Source of the DNA: Molanna angustata
Taxonomy: Eukaryota; Arthropoda; Insecta; Trichoptera; Molannidae
DNA: 64,000 nt
Reading direction: 5' to 3'
Assembly (NCBI GenBank): GCA_963576475.1
Contig: OY754971.1
Span: 94,501 to 158,500 of the forward strand
Every line of letters starts with the position of its first letter. Position 1 is the stretch's first letter. The notes beneath the pieces were generated by a model. The model was not told where the DNA came from and did no database searches. It saw only the letters and a program-made list of their open reading frames with translations. Position numbers and translations under genes: made by a program. Of this stretch, positions 11,013 to 21,906 are shown in pieces.

Positions 11013-14000
11013 ATGACGAACAAAACAGTTAAGTGTTCACTTGCAGCTTTAAATTTAAAGTGTTTATTCGATTTCGCTATACAGGCGAAATTAAACCCCT
11101 CGGAATCGAACATAATAAAATTTAAAGTGCGTTATTCTGACTTAGAGAATATCAAATCCGAATTTTATGAGAATCATATTCTCATAGAAGCCGCGGCAAA
11201 GTCTGATTTCGATTCTGAGACACATAGTGATAGGTATAATCAGTTTATCGAAAACTATTATGAAATCAAACAAATATATTTTGAATTATGTAGTGATAAG
11301 CAAGTATCAAAAAATAATGAAAGCAGTAGAATTCAAAATATCAGTCTGCCACATATACCGTTGCCTACCTATAATGGTTCATATGTAGATTTCAACAATT
11401 TTATCTCGATATTCAATACATTGATTCACTCGAATAATCAGTTAAATGGCATTCAAAAAATGCATTATCTGTCCTCTTGCTTGAAGGATGATGCCTCACG
11501 TGTGATAAAACACTTATCCTTAAGTGAAGAAAACTATGATCTGGCATATAAACTTATTAATGAACGTTTTAATAATGTGAGGTTAATTGCAGATAATCAT
11601 TTATCGAATTTGCTCGCCGTTAAGCCTGTGGAAAATGTATCACAGTTGCGTAATTTTCTAAATATTGTCAAGGAAAATTCGCAGGCGTTAATTTCTTTGA
11701 ATATCAATGTTAATGAGTGGGACTTTATTTTGGTTCATATATTAATAAGAAAATTGTATTCTGATTTACGCTGCCGATTTGAATTAACATTGCCCAAAAA
11801 TGAGATGCCAAAATTTCCCAAACTGTTGCAATTTTTGGAAGATCAATGTCATGTCTTAGATGTTACTTCTGTGCAATTTTCAAAGGGAAAAACACTCAAG
11901 AGTACATTCCATTCTGTGCTACCTTCTAATAACATTAAATGTCATTTCTGCAAGAGTCAAGCGCATGCAATTTTCGCATGCGAACAATTTAAAAGGCAGG
12001 ACGTTAAAACACGTCGTGATTTTGTTAAGGAAAATCGACTGTGTTTCTCTTGTATGAAAAATCACGATATTAAAAATTGCAAGAGTTCCGGAAAATGTAA
12101 ATTGTGTCAGTCACATAAACATAATACTTTGCTACATTTCGAAAACAAACAAATTGTTCAAACAGTTTCAGATCAAAACAAGTTAATTACATCTGCCGAA
12201 ATTCATTCAGGCACAATTTCTCAAACGAAGCAAGTCATACTTGCTACAGCTCGCATACCTATTAAAGATTCATTTGGGAACTTTCATCTTGTACGGTGTC
12301 TGCTAGATAGTGGGTCAATGTCCTCCTTCATAACGGAGAGTTGCATTCAGCGTCTATCATTAAAGCGCAATAAAATTCAGGTTCCAGTGACGTCACTGGG
12401 AGGAAATATTACTCAGGTTCGCGGTTCAGTTTTTCTTACTATGAAACAACGCAGTGGTGAATTAATTTCTACTACGGCCCTAGTACTAAATCGCCTAACC
12501 AATAATATACCATCAGCCCGTGTCCCTCAAAGGGTTTTTAATGCATATAAAAATGTATCCCTTGCTGATGAATATTTTTATGAACCTGCTCAAATAGACG
12601 TTCTATTGGGAGCAGATTTGTATGCAAGTCTTTTGGATGGCTCGTCAGTTCATTTCTCAGAAGGCATACCCACGGCATTAGGAACCATCTTTGGCTATGT
12701 TATTAGTGGTCCATATGATGATTCATCTCATCGCACGTTGAGCAATAATCTTGCGATACATTCCTTCCACTCAGAAACTTCGTTAGATAAATTAATTGAA
12801 AATTTTTGGCACTCAGAAAATCTTCCTGAGGTAATGCCTTGCAACCCAGAAGATGATCAATGTGAGGAGTTTTTCATGAAAACTCTTCAAAGAATACCTA
12901 ACGGTAGGTTCATGGCTAGACTGCCATTTAAGAAAATTCACCCTCAACTGGGAAATTCTTACAACGCCGCGCTGCGTAGGTTTTTAAATTTGGAAAAACG
13001 ATTTTCTCAAAATGAAAACCTAAAATTCGAATATACAAATTTTATGAATGAGTATTTATCATTGGGTCATATGACTCTTTATAAGGGTGTGACTCAACCT
13101 GGTAAGCATTATTATATACCTCATCATTCCGTTTTTAAAACAACAAATCAGTCAAAAAAAATTAGGGTAGTATTTGATGCGAGTGCACAGACATCTACTT
13201 CAGTTTCTCTCAACGACTGTCTGTATGCTGGCCCCAAATTACACCGCGATATTGCAGACATCATACTTAACTTTCGTATTCATCCAATAGCTTTAATTTG
13301 CGATATTAAAATGATGTTCCGTCAGATTCTGATTGATCCCAAGGATCAGCCATATCAGTTGATTCTTTGGAGAGACTCTCCTTCAGATCCTATTAGACAT
13401 TACGCCTTGTGCACAGTCACATATGGCGTGACGTCATCGCCTTATGCCTCCATGAGGGTGCTCCGTGAGCTCGCAAGGATTGGGGAGTCTCAGTTTCCTA
13501 TGGCTTCGAAGGTCTTACAGTCTCAAATATTTGTTGATGACATCATCACCACTGCTGCAACACTTCAGGATGCAGTACTACTTAAGCAGGAACTTATTTC
13601 ACTGCTAAAAATGGGAGGTTTCGAGCTACGTAAATGGTCATCGAATTGCAACCAGTTGCTTGAAGATGTACCAGCTGATCATTGTGAAGTGCCAAGATCT
13701 TTCGACGTTGCAGACTCGTCTCCTTGCATTAAGGTCTTAGGGATCCAGTGGGATTCATTAGCTGATGTGTTTAGGTATCGAGTGAATGTGCCCGGAGATG
13801 AATGCACCAAGAGAGCGATTTTATCTACTATTGCAAGAATATTCGATCCATTGGGTTGGATCTCTCCTATAACGTTCAAGGCAAAATTAATCATTCAGAA
13901 ATTATGGTTGTTGCACACTTCTTGGGATGACATTCCGCCTCAAGAAATTGTCAAAGAATGGAAGAATTTTGTAGCTGATTTAAGTGTTATTGAGAGATTT

Positions 14001-16106
14001 AATATTCCAAGACAAGCATTTCACGAGGGTTTAACTGAAGTATCCATACATGGATTTTGCGATGGTTCACTCTGTGGATATGCTGCAGTCGTGTATCTTA
14101 GAACCGTGAACAATGAGGGTCAGGTGAATGTCAGCCTCTTGGCGGCTAAGTCAAAGGTAGCCCCTGTGCGCACGAAGATGACTATCCCTAGACTAAAATT
14201 AAATGCTGCATTGTTGTTAACACGTTTAATAAATTTTTGCGTTTCGTCATTCCTTGGTAGAATCAAAATTGATAATGTAATTTGTTGGTCAGACTCCACT
14301 ATTTGCCTGTCGTGGCTCCAAACCCCGCCTCACTTACTACAAATCTACGAAGGAAACCGTGTTTCCCAGATTTTAAGTTCTACGGCCCATATCACATGGA
14401 GATATGTACCATCAAAATTAAACTGCGATGACATTTCATCTAGGGGTGCATATCCCTCCGTATTATTGGATCATGAATTGTGGTGGCATCCACCATGGCT
14501 AAAGGACTCTTTCGAAACTTGGCCGTGTCAAAAGAGAGAGTCTTTAGACTCACACAAACTCCCTGGTCTCCGTGAGACCAAGGTGATTGCTCTATGTGCA
14601 GACATGGAGGAGTCTTTTGTTATTAAATTTAGTTCCTTGCAACGACTGCAACGAACTACAGCTTACTGCATAAGATTTATCAATAATTGTCGTCACAAAT
14701 TTAAAAAATGTACCGGTCCTCTTTCTGTAGAGGAGTTAAAATTATCACTCTTCAAACTTATTAAATGGGAACAATTAATTGCGTTTTCTGAACAGATAGA
14801 CAAGTTGAGGAATGGCCGTCCCTGCTCCGTGAAACACTTGCAAAAATTATTTCCCTTCCTGGATAGCGAAGGTATGATACGAGTTGGAGGGAGACTGAGA
14901 CATTCTACTCTTCCATATAATTCTAAATTTCCCATTCTTCTCCCTAAATCTTCTCACTTAACTAATCTGATTGTAGACAACTATCATAAGGTACATTGCC
15001 ATATCGGTCCCAATGCGCTGAATGCTATTTTACAACAGCAGTTTTGGATTGTTTCTGCTCGGCGTGTAATACGTAGTCGTATTCATAAGTGCGTCACGTG
15101 TTTTAAGGTAAACCCCAAGTCGGTGTGCCCTCAGATGGCAGACCTCCCATCGGACCGTGTTCGAGTCGGTCGGGTCTTCGAACGAGTCGCCACAGATTAT
15201 GGTGGTCCCTTTACTATGCGAGCAAATAAAATAAGAAACTCTAAAACCTTTAAGGCCTACTTATGCATATTTGTCTGTCTGGCCACGAAGGCAGTCCATC
15301 TAGAAGTTGTGTCGGACCTCTCAACTGAGGGATTTCTTGCAGCCTTCTCGAGGTTCTCATCCCGTAGAGGACTTCCGACGTTTATTCGATCAGATTGCGG
15401 CACAAATTATGTAGGGAGTAGCAGACATCTCAATGAAGTTGATAAGTACCTCTCAAGTTCAGCAGTGCAGGAGGTATTGTCAAACAAAGCCAGCCAGCGT
15501 GGTATCACTTGGCATTTTAATGCTCCAAGTTACCCAAACAGCGGAGGATTGTTTGAAGCCGGAATCAAGGTGGCTAAAACCTTACTGAAGAGAGTAATTG
15601 GAGAGCAGATATTAACTTTAGAAGAGTTCATGACGGTTTGTGCGGAAGTAGAGGCAGTCATGAATTCAAGACCTTTAATGTCTCTGTCGGAGGACGCCTC
15701 AGAGTGGAATGTACTAACTCCAGGCCATTTTTTAATAGGTCAACCTCTTGTAGCCGTTCCTGAAAAACGTATGGATGACGTGCACGTTTCTAGACTTACA
15801 CGTTACCAATTAATTAAGTCGATTTCCCAATCATTCTGGAACAGGTGGCAGCGAGAGTACCTGCATACTCTCCAGCAGAGATCTAAATGGCTTAAGGCCA
15901 TGATTCCTCCAAATGTCGGAGATCTTGTTGTCATACGAGAGGACAACATGCCACCCTTGCAGTGGCGATTGGGTAGAATATCGAAGCTTGTCTCCTCTCA
16001 GGACGGAGTCACTCGTGTGGTTGAATTAAAGACACCTAGTGGTATCTTGATGAGACCAGTTTCGAAGCTATGCCCACTTCCTTGTCAAAATGACAATGAT
16101 TTGTAA
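11013..16106 (+). CDS. gag-pol: BEL/Pao gag-pol polyprotein
   Basis: Open frame of 1697 codons from ATG 11013. The frame is open 30 bases further upstream, but without an ATG. Domain order by residue:
- Gag region related to DUF1759, about 110-280
- Cys/His knuckles, about 309-365 (CHFCKSQAHAIFAC, CFSCMKNHDIKNC, CKLC)
- A17-type aspartic protease with LLDSGS, near 430
- Reverse transcriptase, about 700-900, with FVDD at 840-843
- RNase H with GFCDGS near 1013 and CWSDS near 1092
- H2C2 integrase zinc finger (HKVHCHIG...CVTC), about 1325-1370
- Integrase core with TDYGGPF, RSDCGTNY and GGLFEAGIK
- DUF5641-like tail, about 1600-1690
Such polyproteins act in cytoplasmic particles to copy and integrate the element. 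The frame is intact, but the RNase H motif usually RLEL reads RLKL (Lys1062), probably replacing a catalytic Glu. Confidence 0.96.
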   Translation: MTNKTVKCSLAALNLKCLFDFAIQAKLNPSESNIIKFKVRYSDLENIKSEFYENHILIEAAAKSDFDSETHSDRYNQFIENYYEIKQIYFELCSDKQVSKNNESSRIQNISLPHIPLPTYNGSYVDFNNFISIFNTLIHSNNQLNGIQKMHYLSSCLKDDASRVIKHLSLSEENYDLAYKLINERFNNVRLIADNHLSNLLAVKPVENVSQLRNFLNIVKENSQALISLNINVNEWDFILVHILIRKLYSDLRCRFELTLPKNEMPKFPKLLQFLEDQCHVLDVTSVQFSKGKTLKSTFHSVLPSNNIKCHFCKSQAHAIFACEQFKRQDVKTRRDFVKENRLCFSCMKNHDIKNCKSSGKCKLCQSHKHNTLLHFENKQIVQTVSDQNKLITSAEIHSGTISQTKQVILATARIPIKDSFGNFHLVRCLLDSGSMSSFITESCIQRLSLKRNKIQVPVTSLGGNITQVRGSVFLTMKQRSGELISTTALVLNRLTNNIPSARVPQRVFNAYKNVSLADEYFYEPAQIDVLLGADLYASLLDGSSVHFSEGIPTALGTIFGYVISGPYDDSSHRTLSNNLAIHSFHSETSLDKLIENFWHSENLPEVMPCNPEDDQCEEFFMKTLQRIPNGRFMARLPFKKIHPQLGNSYNAALRRFLNLEKRFSQNENLKFEYTNFMNEYLSLGHMTLYKGVTQPGKHYYIPHHSVFKTTNQSKKIRVVFDASAQTSTSVSLNDCLYAGPKLHRDIADIILNFRIHPIALICDIKMMFRQILIDPKDQPYQLILWRDSPSDPIRHYALCTVTYGVTSSPYASMRVLRELARIGESQFPMASKVLQSQIFVDDIITTAATLQDAVLLKQELISLLKMGGFELRKWSSNCNQLLEDVPADHCEVPRSFDVADSSPCIKVLGIQWDSLADVFRYRVNVPGDECTKRAILSTIARIFDPLGWISPITFKAKLIIQKLWLLHTSWDDIPPQEIVKEWKNFVADLSVIERFNIPRQAFHEGLTEVSIHGFCDGSLCGYAAVVYLRTVNNEGQVNVSLLAAKSKVAPVRTKMTIPRLKLNAALLLTRLINFCVSSFLGRIKIDNVICWSDSTICLSWLQTPPHLLQIYEGNRVSQILSSTAHITWRYVPSKLNCDDISSRGAYPSVLLDHELWWHPPWLKDSFETWPCQKRESLDSHKLPGLRETKVIALCADMEESFVIKFSSLQRLQRTTAYCIRFINNCRHKFKKCTGPLSVEELKLSLFKLIKWEQLIAFSEQIDKLRNGRPCSVKHLQKLFPFLDSEGMIRVGGRLRHSTLPYNSKFPILLPKSSHLTNLIVDNYHKVHCHIGPNALNAILQQQFWIVSARRVIRSRIHKCVTCFKVNPKSVCPQMADLPSDRVRVGRVFERVATDYGGPFTMRANKIRNSKTFKAYLCIFVCLATKAVHLEVVSDLSTEGFLAAFSRFSSRRGLPTFIRSDCGTNYVGSSRHLNEVDKYLSSSAVQEVLSNKASQRGITWHFNAPSYPNSGGLFEAGIKVAKTLLKRVIGEQILTLEEFMTVCAEVEAVMNSRPLMSLSEDASEWNVLTPGHFLIGQPLVAVPEKRMDDVHVSRLTRYQLIKSISQSFWNRWQREYLHTLQQRSKWLKAMIPPNVGDLVVIREDNMPPLQWRLGRISKLVSSQDGVTRVVELKTPSGILMRPVSKLCPLPCQNDNDL

Positions 16107-16355
16107 AGTTTAAGTTTTCCTTTATTTTGTATTAGTTAGGTATACTTTTTTTTACCTTTTTTGTTTATCTTATTTTTTGCTTATCTTATTTTTTTTGCTT
16201 GTATGAAGGTCGTACCTTCACATGACCATTAAGTTTGGGGATTTGTTTGCTATATGTCTCCAAATTTATGTATTTTTTTTATATTTCGTTATGTGTTTGT
16301 CATATAGTTTTAGAAGAGCCGTGGTATACATACCAGGCCTCTTCGGAGGGGAGGA
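16107..16355 (+). other. BEL/Pao 3' untranslated stretch and polypurine tract
   Basis: T-rich non-coding segment after the gag-pol stop. It ends with GGAGGGGAGGA (16345-16355), which directly abuts the 3' LTR and is the expected plus-strand primer site. Confidence 0.8.
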
Positions 16356-16719
16356 TGTTCGGTAAATGTGGCAACACTTCCAACCTTTTCCGATCCCTGA
16401 AATATTGTTACCTACATAGGAACAAAAACAATCGTCAATACTCTCTCGTCGTGTGTGAACGCATTGCACTGTGACAGAAAGTTATATAGTCGACTCAAGA
16501 GAAAATATACATATTTTCTACCTTTTCGCATCAATCATCGAAACTACGCGCCGTGCGCTATTTTGAATTCCTGAACCGTGTTCAGAGGAAGTTTTAAAGT
16601 GTAAATCAGTGTTGTGTCATAGAGGTTGGTGTAGTGCCCTCCGTGAAGACACTACACAAGACGAAGGAAGAAGGCTGCCAAGGTAGGTGCAATATTTTCC
16701 CTTCTCTCTATACGCAACA
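16356..16719 (+). repeat. 3' LTR of the BEL/Pao element
   Basis: Same 364 bp as the 5' LTR. It is followed by the second CTTAG target-site copy (16720-16724). Confidence 0.96.
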
Positions 16720-16724
16720 CTTAG

Positions 16725-17245
16725 GTTATTTCTGGATGAGTCATGTCTTGACTGGTACAGGTCAATGCTTATAAAATATACTGTAAACTCAGAATGGTCA
16801 ACATGGAAAGATAACTTTTGTAAAACTTATGCAGACAAAGGTTGGACACCAATCAGGTATGCAATGTCATTCAAATATATACAAGGCTCATTATTAGAAT
16901 ATGCTTTAAAAAAAAAGACTTTTATTGGAAATAAATAAATCGATAGATAAATGCACTCTTATTGATCTGATTGCTACGGGACTACCAAATATTATATCTG
17001 ATAAAATTGATAGAAACAACATGAAGGAAACTAGCGATTTATTTAATAACATTAGAGGTTTAGAAAATTTAGCAAATAAAAATTATTCAGAAAAAAAGAC
17101 TAGTATTCAAAATAAAATAAAAAAAAATTATCTCAGAGACAAACCATGCAGGATTTGTGAAAGACAAAATAAGGGAATTCGTTATCATCCCGAATCATCA
17201 TGTTGGTTCCAAAACAAAAATAATGATAAAAAAAAGAGAATATAA
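16725..17245 (+). pseudogene. gag: gag, 3' part (gypsy-type element), frameshifted
   Basis: The same frame as the 5' gag part resumes directly after the BEL/Pao target duplication and reads LDESCLDWYRSM and TWKDNFCKTY, a typical retrotransposon Gag core. A run of nine A (16908-16916) breaks the frame. Gag-like sequence continues in the next frame to a stop at 17243-17245. Near the end is a zinc-knuckle-like CRICERQNKGIRYHPESSCW. Its Cys-to-His spacing (CX2CX9HX4C) is longer than the classical CX2CX4HX4C knuckle. The product would bind element RNA. As written the sequence cannot yield a continuous Gag. Confidence 0.83.
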
Positions 17246-19430
17246 TATAAGAAATGTTAATAACTCTGAATTAGAAACAGAATTAAATGAAATTGATCCA
17301 AAAAACTTATAATTACACCATTAATCAAAACTAAATTGTTAATAAATGATACTTTAAGAATCTGGGGAATTTATGACTCAGGATCAAATGTATCTTTAAT
17401 CAATTCGAGATTATTGTGCTTGAAACATAATCAAATAAATAATAATAAGAAAAATATTAATTTAAAAACGATTAATGGTGTGAAAAAAACTATGGGTATT
17501 GTAACCTTAAAGATTAAGATTTTTGATATTGAGAAAAACATAAATGTTTTTGTTATGGATAAAGACCATTTCGATTATGATTTCTTGATTGGATTAGATT
17601 GCATAGAAAATTTTAAGTTAATGCAAAATGAAAAATTAGAAATTACTCAAAAAAAATACATACGCCTTATAAAAGAAAACGAGAATGACAAAGTAGATAA
17701 TGAAAATAATAAAAAAATAATTCCTGGGTTCTCAGGTAATGAAATGGAAGAAAAAAAATATTCATATATTAATAATAATAAATATTTGGGTATAATAAAA
17801 AAAAAGGATGAAAGTAATGATGAATATAAAATAAACTTTAATGAACATATAGAAGTAGACAATTTTGAAATTTCAATAAATCATCTAGACCTCCAGCAAC
17901 AGTCTAAAATAGATGAATTCATATATAATTATAGATCACTCTTTGCTAAAGATAAATATGATATAGGTATGGTAAAAGGATATGAAGCACATATTGATTT
18001 ATTAATAGATAAATACTGTAGTAAAAGACCGTATAGATGCACTATTGAAGATAAAAAAGAAATAGAACAACAGGTATCCAATTTGTTAAAAAACAAATTA
18101 ATAGAAGAGTCATATAGTCCTTTCGCGGCACCGGTGACTTTGGCATATAAAAAAGAAGACGGAAAAAGATCAAGATTGTGTATAGATTTTCGTGATTTAA
18201 ATAAAATTATAATTCCTCAGTCACAACCTTTCCCATTGATCGAGGATTTAATGGTTAAAACGAGAGATTGTAAATTTTTTTCAACATTGGACATAAACTC
18301 AGCATTCTGGTCTATTCCTTTGAAAATTGAAGATAAAAAAAAACAGCATTTGTTACACAAGAAGGTCATTTTCAGTGGACCTGTTTACCATTTGGTTTAA
18401 AAACTTCACCAGCAATTTTCCAAAGAATTTTAAGTAGCATTATAAGGAAACATAAACTATCAGATTTCACAGTGAATTATATAGATGATATATTGATTTT
18501 TTCAAAAACATTTGAAGAACACATTAATCACTTATCATTATTATTAAAAGCAATTTTGAAAGAAGGTTTTAGATTGAAATTTTCCAAGTGCAACTTTGCA
18601 CAAAATTCGGTCAAGTATTTAGGCCATATAATCAAGAATAACACAATAAGTCCATTAAAAGATAATTTAATTGCTATAAAAAAAATTCCTCTTCCGAGAA
18701 CACAAAAAAATGTGCGCCAATTTTTAGGAAAAATAAATTTTTATGCTAAATATGTGCCAAAAATATCGATTATTTTAGACCCTTTACATAATTTGTTGAG
18801 AAAAGGACAAAAATTTATTTGGTCAGAAAAATGTCAAGAATCATTTGAAACAATTAAAACATTACTTTGTTCAACACCTATTTTAACAATATATAATCCA
18901 GATTTGCCAATAAATATTTACACAGATGCGAGTATACAGGGCATAGGAGCTGTCTTGAAACAACCACAAAAAAATGGAGAAGAAAAACCATGTGCATATT
19001 TTTCGAGAAAATTAAATTAAACTCAAAAAAAGAAAAAGGCAATATATTTGGAATGCTTAGCAATAAAGGAGACAGTAAAATACTGGCAACATTGGCTCAT
19101 AGGAAAAAAATTCACGGTATACTCAGACCATAAACCACTAGAAAGAATGAATATAAAAGCCAGAACAGATGAAGAACTAGGAGAATTAACTTATTATCTA
19201 TCTCAATTTAACTTTGAAGTAATATACGCTCCAGGAAAATACAATTTAGAAGCAGACTGTTTAAGCAGAAATCCGGTGTTAGAACCACATGAAAATCAGG
19301 AAGAAAATTTAAGAATCGTAAACTTAATAAAACTAGGGGATATACAAAATGATCAGAAAAATAATGAAGATTTGAAAAATAATAAAAATAAATTCAAATT
19401 AAAAGATGAAATATACTACAAAAAAAATTG
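17246..19430 (+). pseudogene. pol: pol: protease, reverse transcriptase and RNase H (gypsy-type), broken
   Basis: An aspartic protease motif IYDSGSNVSL lies near 17366. RT sequence follows with KLIEESYSPFAAPV, RLCIDFRDLNK and STLDINSAF. The catalytic YIDD is at 18478-18489. RNase H follows with IYTDASIQGIGAV near 18915 and VYSDHKPLERM near 19120. The frame is broken at A-runs near 17228, 17300 and 18335-18343, by an in-frame TAA at 19018, and again near 19425. Family and order (PR-RT-RH-IN) fit Ty3/gypsy. All breaks but the TAA are in A homopolymers, so either decay or assembly indels could explain them. Confidence 0.88.
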
Positions 19431-20473
19431 GAAAAAAAGAAAAAATAATACTATCAGAGGAATTTAGTAAAAAATTTATAGAAAATATACATTATCTTTA
19501 CTGTCATATAGGAACAAAACAAATGCAAAATAAAATTATACCATTCTACACGGCAAAAAATTTAACCGATAATATTAAAAAAATCTGCGAAAAATGTGAA
19601 ATATGCATAAAAAACAAATCTCGAGGAAAATATAAATTTGGACTTATGTCTCATTTAGGTCCTGCAACTTACCCATTTGAGATTATGTCTATAGATACAA
19701 TTGGTGCATTTGGTGGCTCACGTTCTACAAAGACATACTTACATCTTCTTGTAGATCATTTCACGAGGTATGCCTATATTTTGACTTCAAAAAGTCAAAG
19801 TTCGAGTGACTTTATAAACCTTGTTCGAAAAGCGATGCAAGGAAATAAAATTGGTATGATTCTATCGGATCAATATCCGGGAATAAATTCAAAAGATTTT
19901 AAAAACTTTTTAAGTAATGAGAATATACCCATTGTCTTCACCGCAGTTAATGCACCTTTTTCAAATGGCCTGAATGAAAGGCTTAACCAAACAATCGTTA
20001 ATAAAATAAGATGTAAGGTAAATGAAAGGAAAGGAAAATTGGCCTGGACGACAATAGCACATGAATGTATCCTAAGATATAATACAACAGAACACACAGT
20101 AACTGGATTTGCCCCTAAATATTTATTAGAAGGAAAAAATATTACTATTTTGCCAGATGAATTAAAACAGGAAAAAACACTTAATGATTTATTCCAAGAT
20201 CGAAAACTTGCCTTAAAAAATACGATAAAATCACACAATTATAATAAACAACATTTCGACAAAAACAGGACAAAATGCGAATTAAAAATCGGAGACTCTG
20301 TATTTGTTGAAAACGGAAATCGATTAAACAGAAAAAAATTGGATGAATTAAAAATTGGACCATATAAAATTTTAGAAAAAATTTCAAACTCAATATACAG
20401 AATAGATACAGGTCACAAGAAATCAGAATCAAACCTTTTTCATATCACAAAACTTGTTCCAATTATAGATTAA
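19406..20473 (+). pseudogene. pol: pol: integrase region (gypsy-type)
   Basis: This stretch is open for 355 codons and contains the integrase HHCC finger (HYLYCHIGTKQM...CEKCEIC, about 19485-19610). The DDE core has SIDTIGAFG near 19693, ILSDQYPG near 19866 and NGLNERLNQT near 19965. A C-terminal KIGPYKIL segment resembles the usual integrase tail. It joins the RNase H part only through an A-run frameshift near 19425-19445. The enzyme would insert the cDNA copy into chromatin. The catalytic residues look intact, but expression in this copy is doubtful. No env follows, and only about 110 bp separate the stop from the polypurine tract. Confidence 0.9.
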
Positions 20474-20586
20474 ATATATAGAATAAAAAAAAAATTGTAT
20501 TAGCCGATGAAAAATTGTACTACATTAAGTATTGTTTTGTATAAAAATTATATTATTTTAGTAGTATTGTTTTATATAATTTTTTT

Positions 20587-20604
20587 GGGGGGGGGGGGGG
20601 AAGA
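20587..20604 (+). other. Polypurine tract of the gypsy-type element
   Basis: Fourteen G followed by AAGA immediately before the 3' LTR. This is the expected position for plus-strand priming. The long G-run is unusual and prone to length error. Confidence 0.8.
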
Positions 20605-20905
20605 TGTAAAACAAGTACTTACATAGATGTCACCTAGAAGTACTTATTTCATTTTTATTTGAATTGGTTCTATATTAAAGTTTTAGTTTTATATTTGTTT
20701 TAAAGTGACAGTTAAGATTCTAAAAAGGAGGAACTAAAAGCATTTAATGTCGTTTCTCTTTTTACAGGTAAAATTATATTTGTTATCATTATTATTTATT
20801 TATGTTTATGTTATTATTACTTTTATTGTATTTTATAATTATTTTAATAATAAATTTCTCTTTTTACAGAGCAACTATTTAATTTGCTTAATACACTCCA
20901 TTATA
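20605..20905 (+). repeat. 3' LTR of the gypsy-type element
   Basis: 301 bp, about 99.3% identical to the 5' LTR. It is followed directly by the resumed 22-bp minisatellite. Confidence 0.94.
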
Positions 20906-21152
20906 TACATAAACACAATATCATATATACATAAACACAATATCATATATACATAAACACAATATCATGTCTACATAAACACAATATCATACCTACATAA
21001 ACACAATAATCATATCTACCTAAACACAATATCATATATACATAAACACAATAGGTATCATATATACATAAACACAATATAATATATACATAAACACAAT
21101 ATCATATATACATAAACACAATAATCATATCTACCTAAACACAATATCATTT
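20906..21152. repeat. 22-bp minisatellite, right half, about 11 copies
   Basis: Continuation of the array at 8408-9240, but with more variant units (AATAATCATA, AATAGGTATC and CATACCTACATA forms). The edge of the array is more degenerate than its interior. Confidence 0.93.
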
Positions 21153-21906
21153 CCTTTTATTCAAATCGCTTCATTAATTATTTAACTCGATGAATTATAA
21201 ATTACTGTAAGCTATTATTACCTACTTATATTTTTATTTGTGAAATAGGTACCTACCTATATTTAAAAGAAACAAATACCTACACATATTATTAATAAGT
21301 GAAATTCATTAGTTATTAAAAACAAAAATGTGTTCATCCTGAACTGTCACATTAAACTACTTGTACCTACCTACCTACCTACTTATGTATAGGTACATTA
21401 TCCGTAGGTACCTACATACTTATATTATATGTATATTATACTCTTACATGACATGTAATATACCTATCTAACTATAGGTAGGTAGGTACTAGTTAGTCAT
21501 GTTCTTTTATCATTTTAGTTTCCTTTATTTTATTAATCTTCAGAATACCTTCAAATGAATAATATTTGACAAGTACATATACATCTTCCTACGTTCCCTA
21601 AAATAAGCATATACATGCTTGTGCTATAGGTGAACAAAATTGGTCGAGGCAACAAAAAAAGTTAAGTGCGTTTTCCAAATTGAACTATTGTTACTCGATG
21701 GATGGAATATTTTTAAATAAATGAATATTTTGTTATCATTTACCTTTGATTTAAATTTATTATAGGTATACTACCTACATATCGTTTAGGAACGGAGAGA
21801 AGATTATGGAAGGAATTAGGTTATTTTTCCATATTTATTTATACTAAATTGGTACATAATATATCGTCTGCTTACTGGAAGAAGTCACTAACTGCGCCAA
21901 ACATGT
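21153..21906. other. No gene seen; SINE tail remnant
   Basis: AT-rich, with TACC/GTAGG simple-repeat clusters. At about 21570-21650 there is a minus-strand remnant of the SINE family best preserved at 60493 ('gcttgtgctataggtgaac'). Confidence 0.65.

Larger units (their letters stand above)
10098..16719 (+). mobile_element. Full-length BEL/Pao LTR retrotransposon
   Basis: It has 364-bp LTRs (10098-10461 and 16356-16719), identical as far as I can read, that begin TGTTCGG and end CGCAACA. A 5-bp target duplication CTTAG lies on both sides (10093-10097 and 16720-16724). A purine-rich tract GGAGGGGAGGA (16345-16355) precedes the 3' LTR. A candidate primer binding site starting TGGTCC lies at 10467, five bases after the 5' LTR. 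One long gag-pol frame fills the interior. It is inserted in gag of the gypsy-type element and is therefore younger than it, which fits the lower LTR divergence. Confidence 0.97.
9241..20905 (+). mobile_element. Ty3/gypsy-type LTR retrotransposon, interrupted by a BEL/Pao element
   Basis: It has two 301-bp direct LTRs (9241-9541 and 20605-20905) that differ at about two positions. Gag, protease, RT, RNase H and integrase follow in the Ty3/gypsy order. A G-rich polypurine tract sits directly before the 3' LTR. The flanks are the two halves of one 22-bp minisatellite, and a short TACA-type target duplication is compatible with the junctions. Gag is split at 10097/16725 by a nested BEL/Pao element. 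Without the nested element the internal region is about 4.4 kb. No env-like frame follows integrase. Confidence 0.93.

Noticed and set aside
19018..19020. Stop codon read as a natural pol terminator
   Set aside because: RNase H sequence continues in the same frame directly after it, so it is an internal stop.
20473..20586. env gene of an errantivirus-like element
   Set aside because: Only about 110 bp lie between the integrase stop and the polypurine tract, so there is no room for env.
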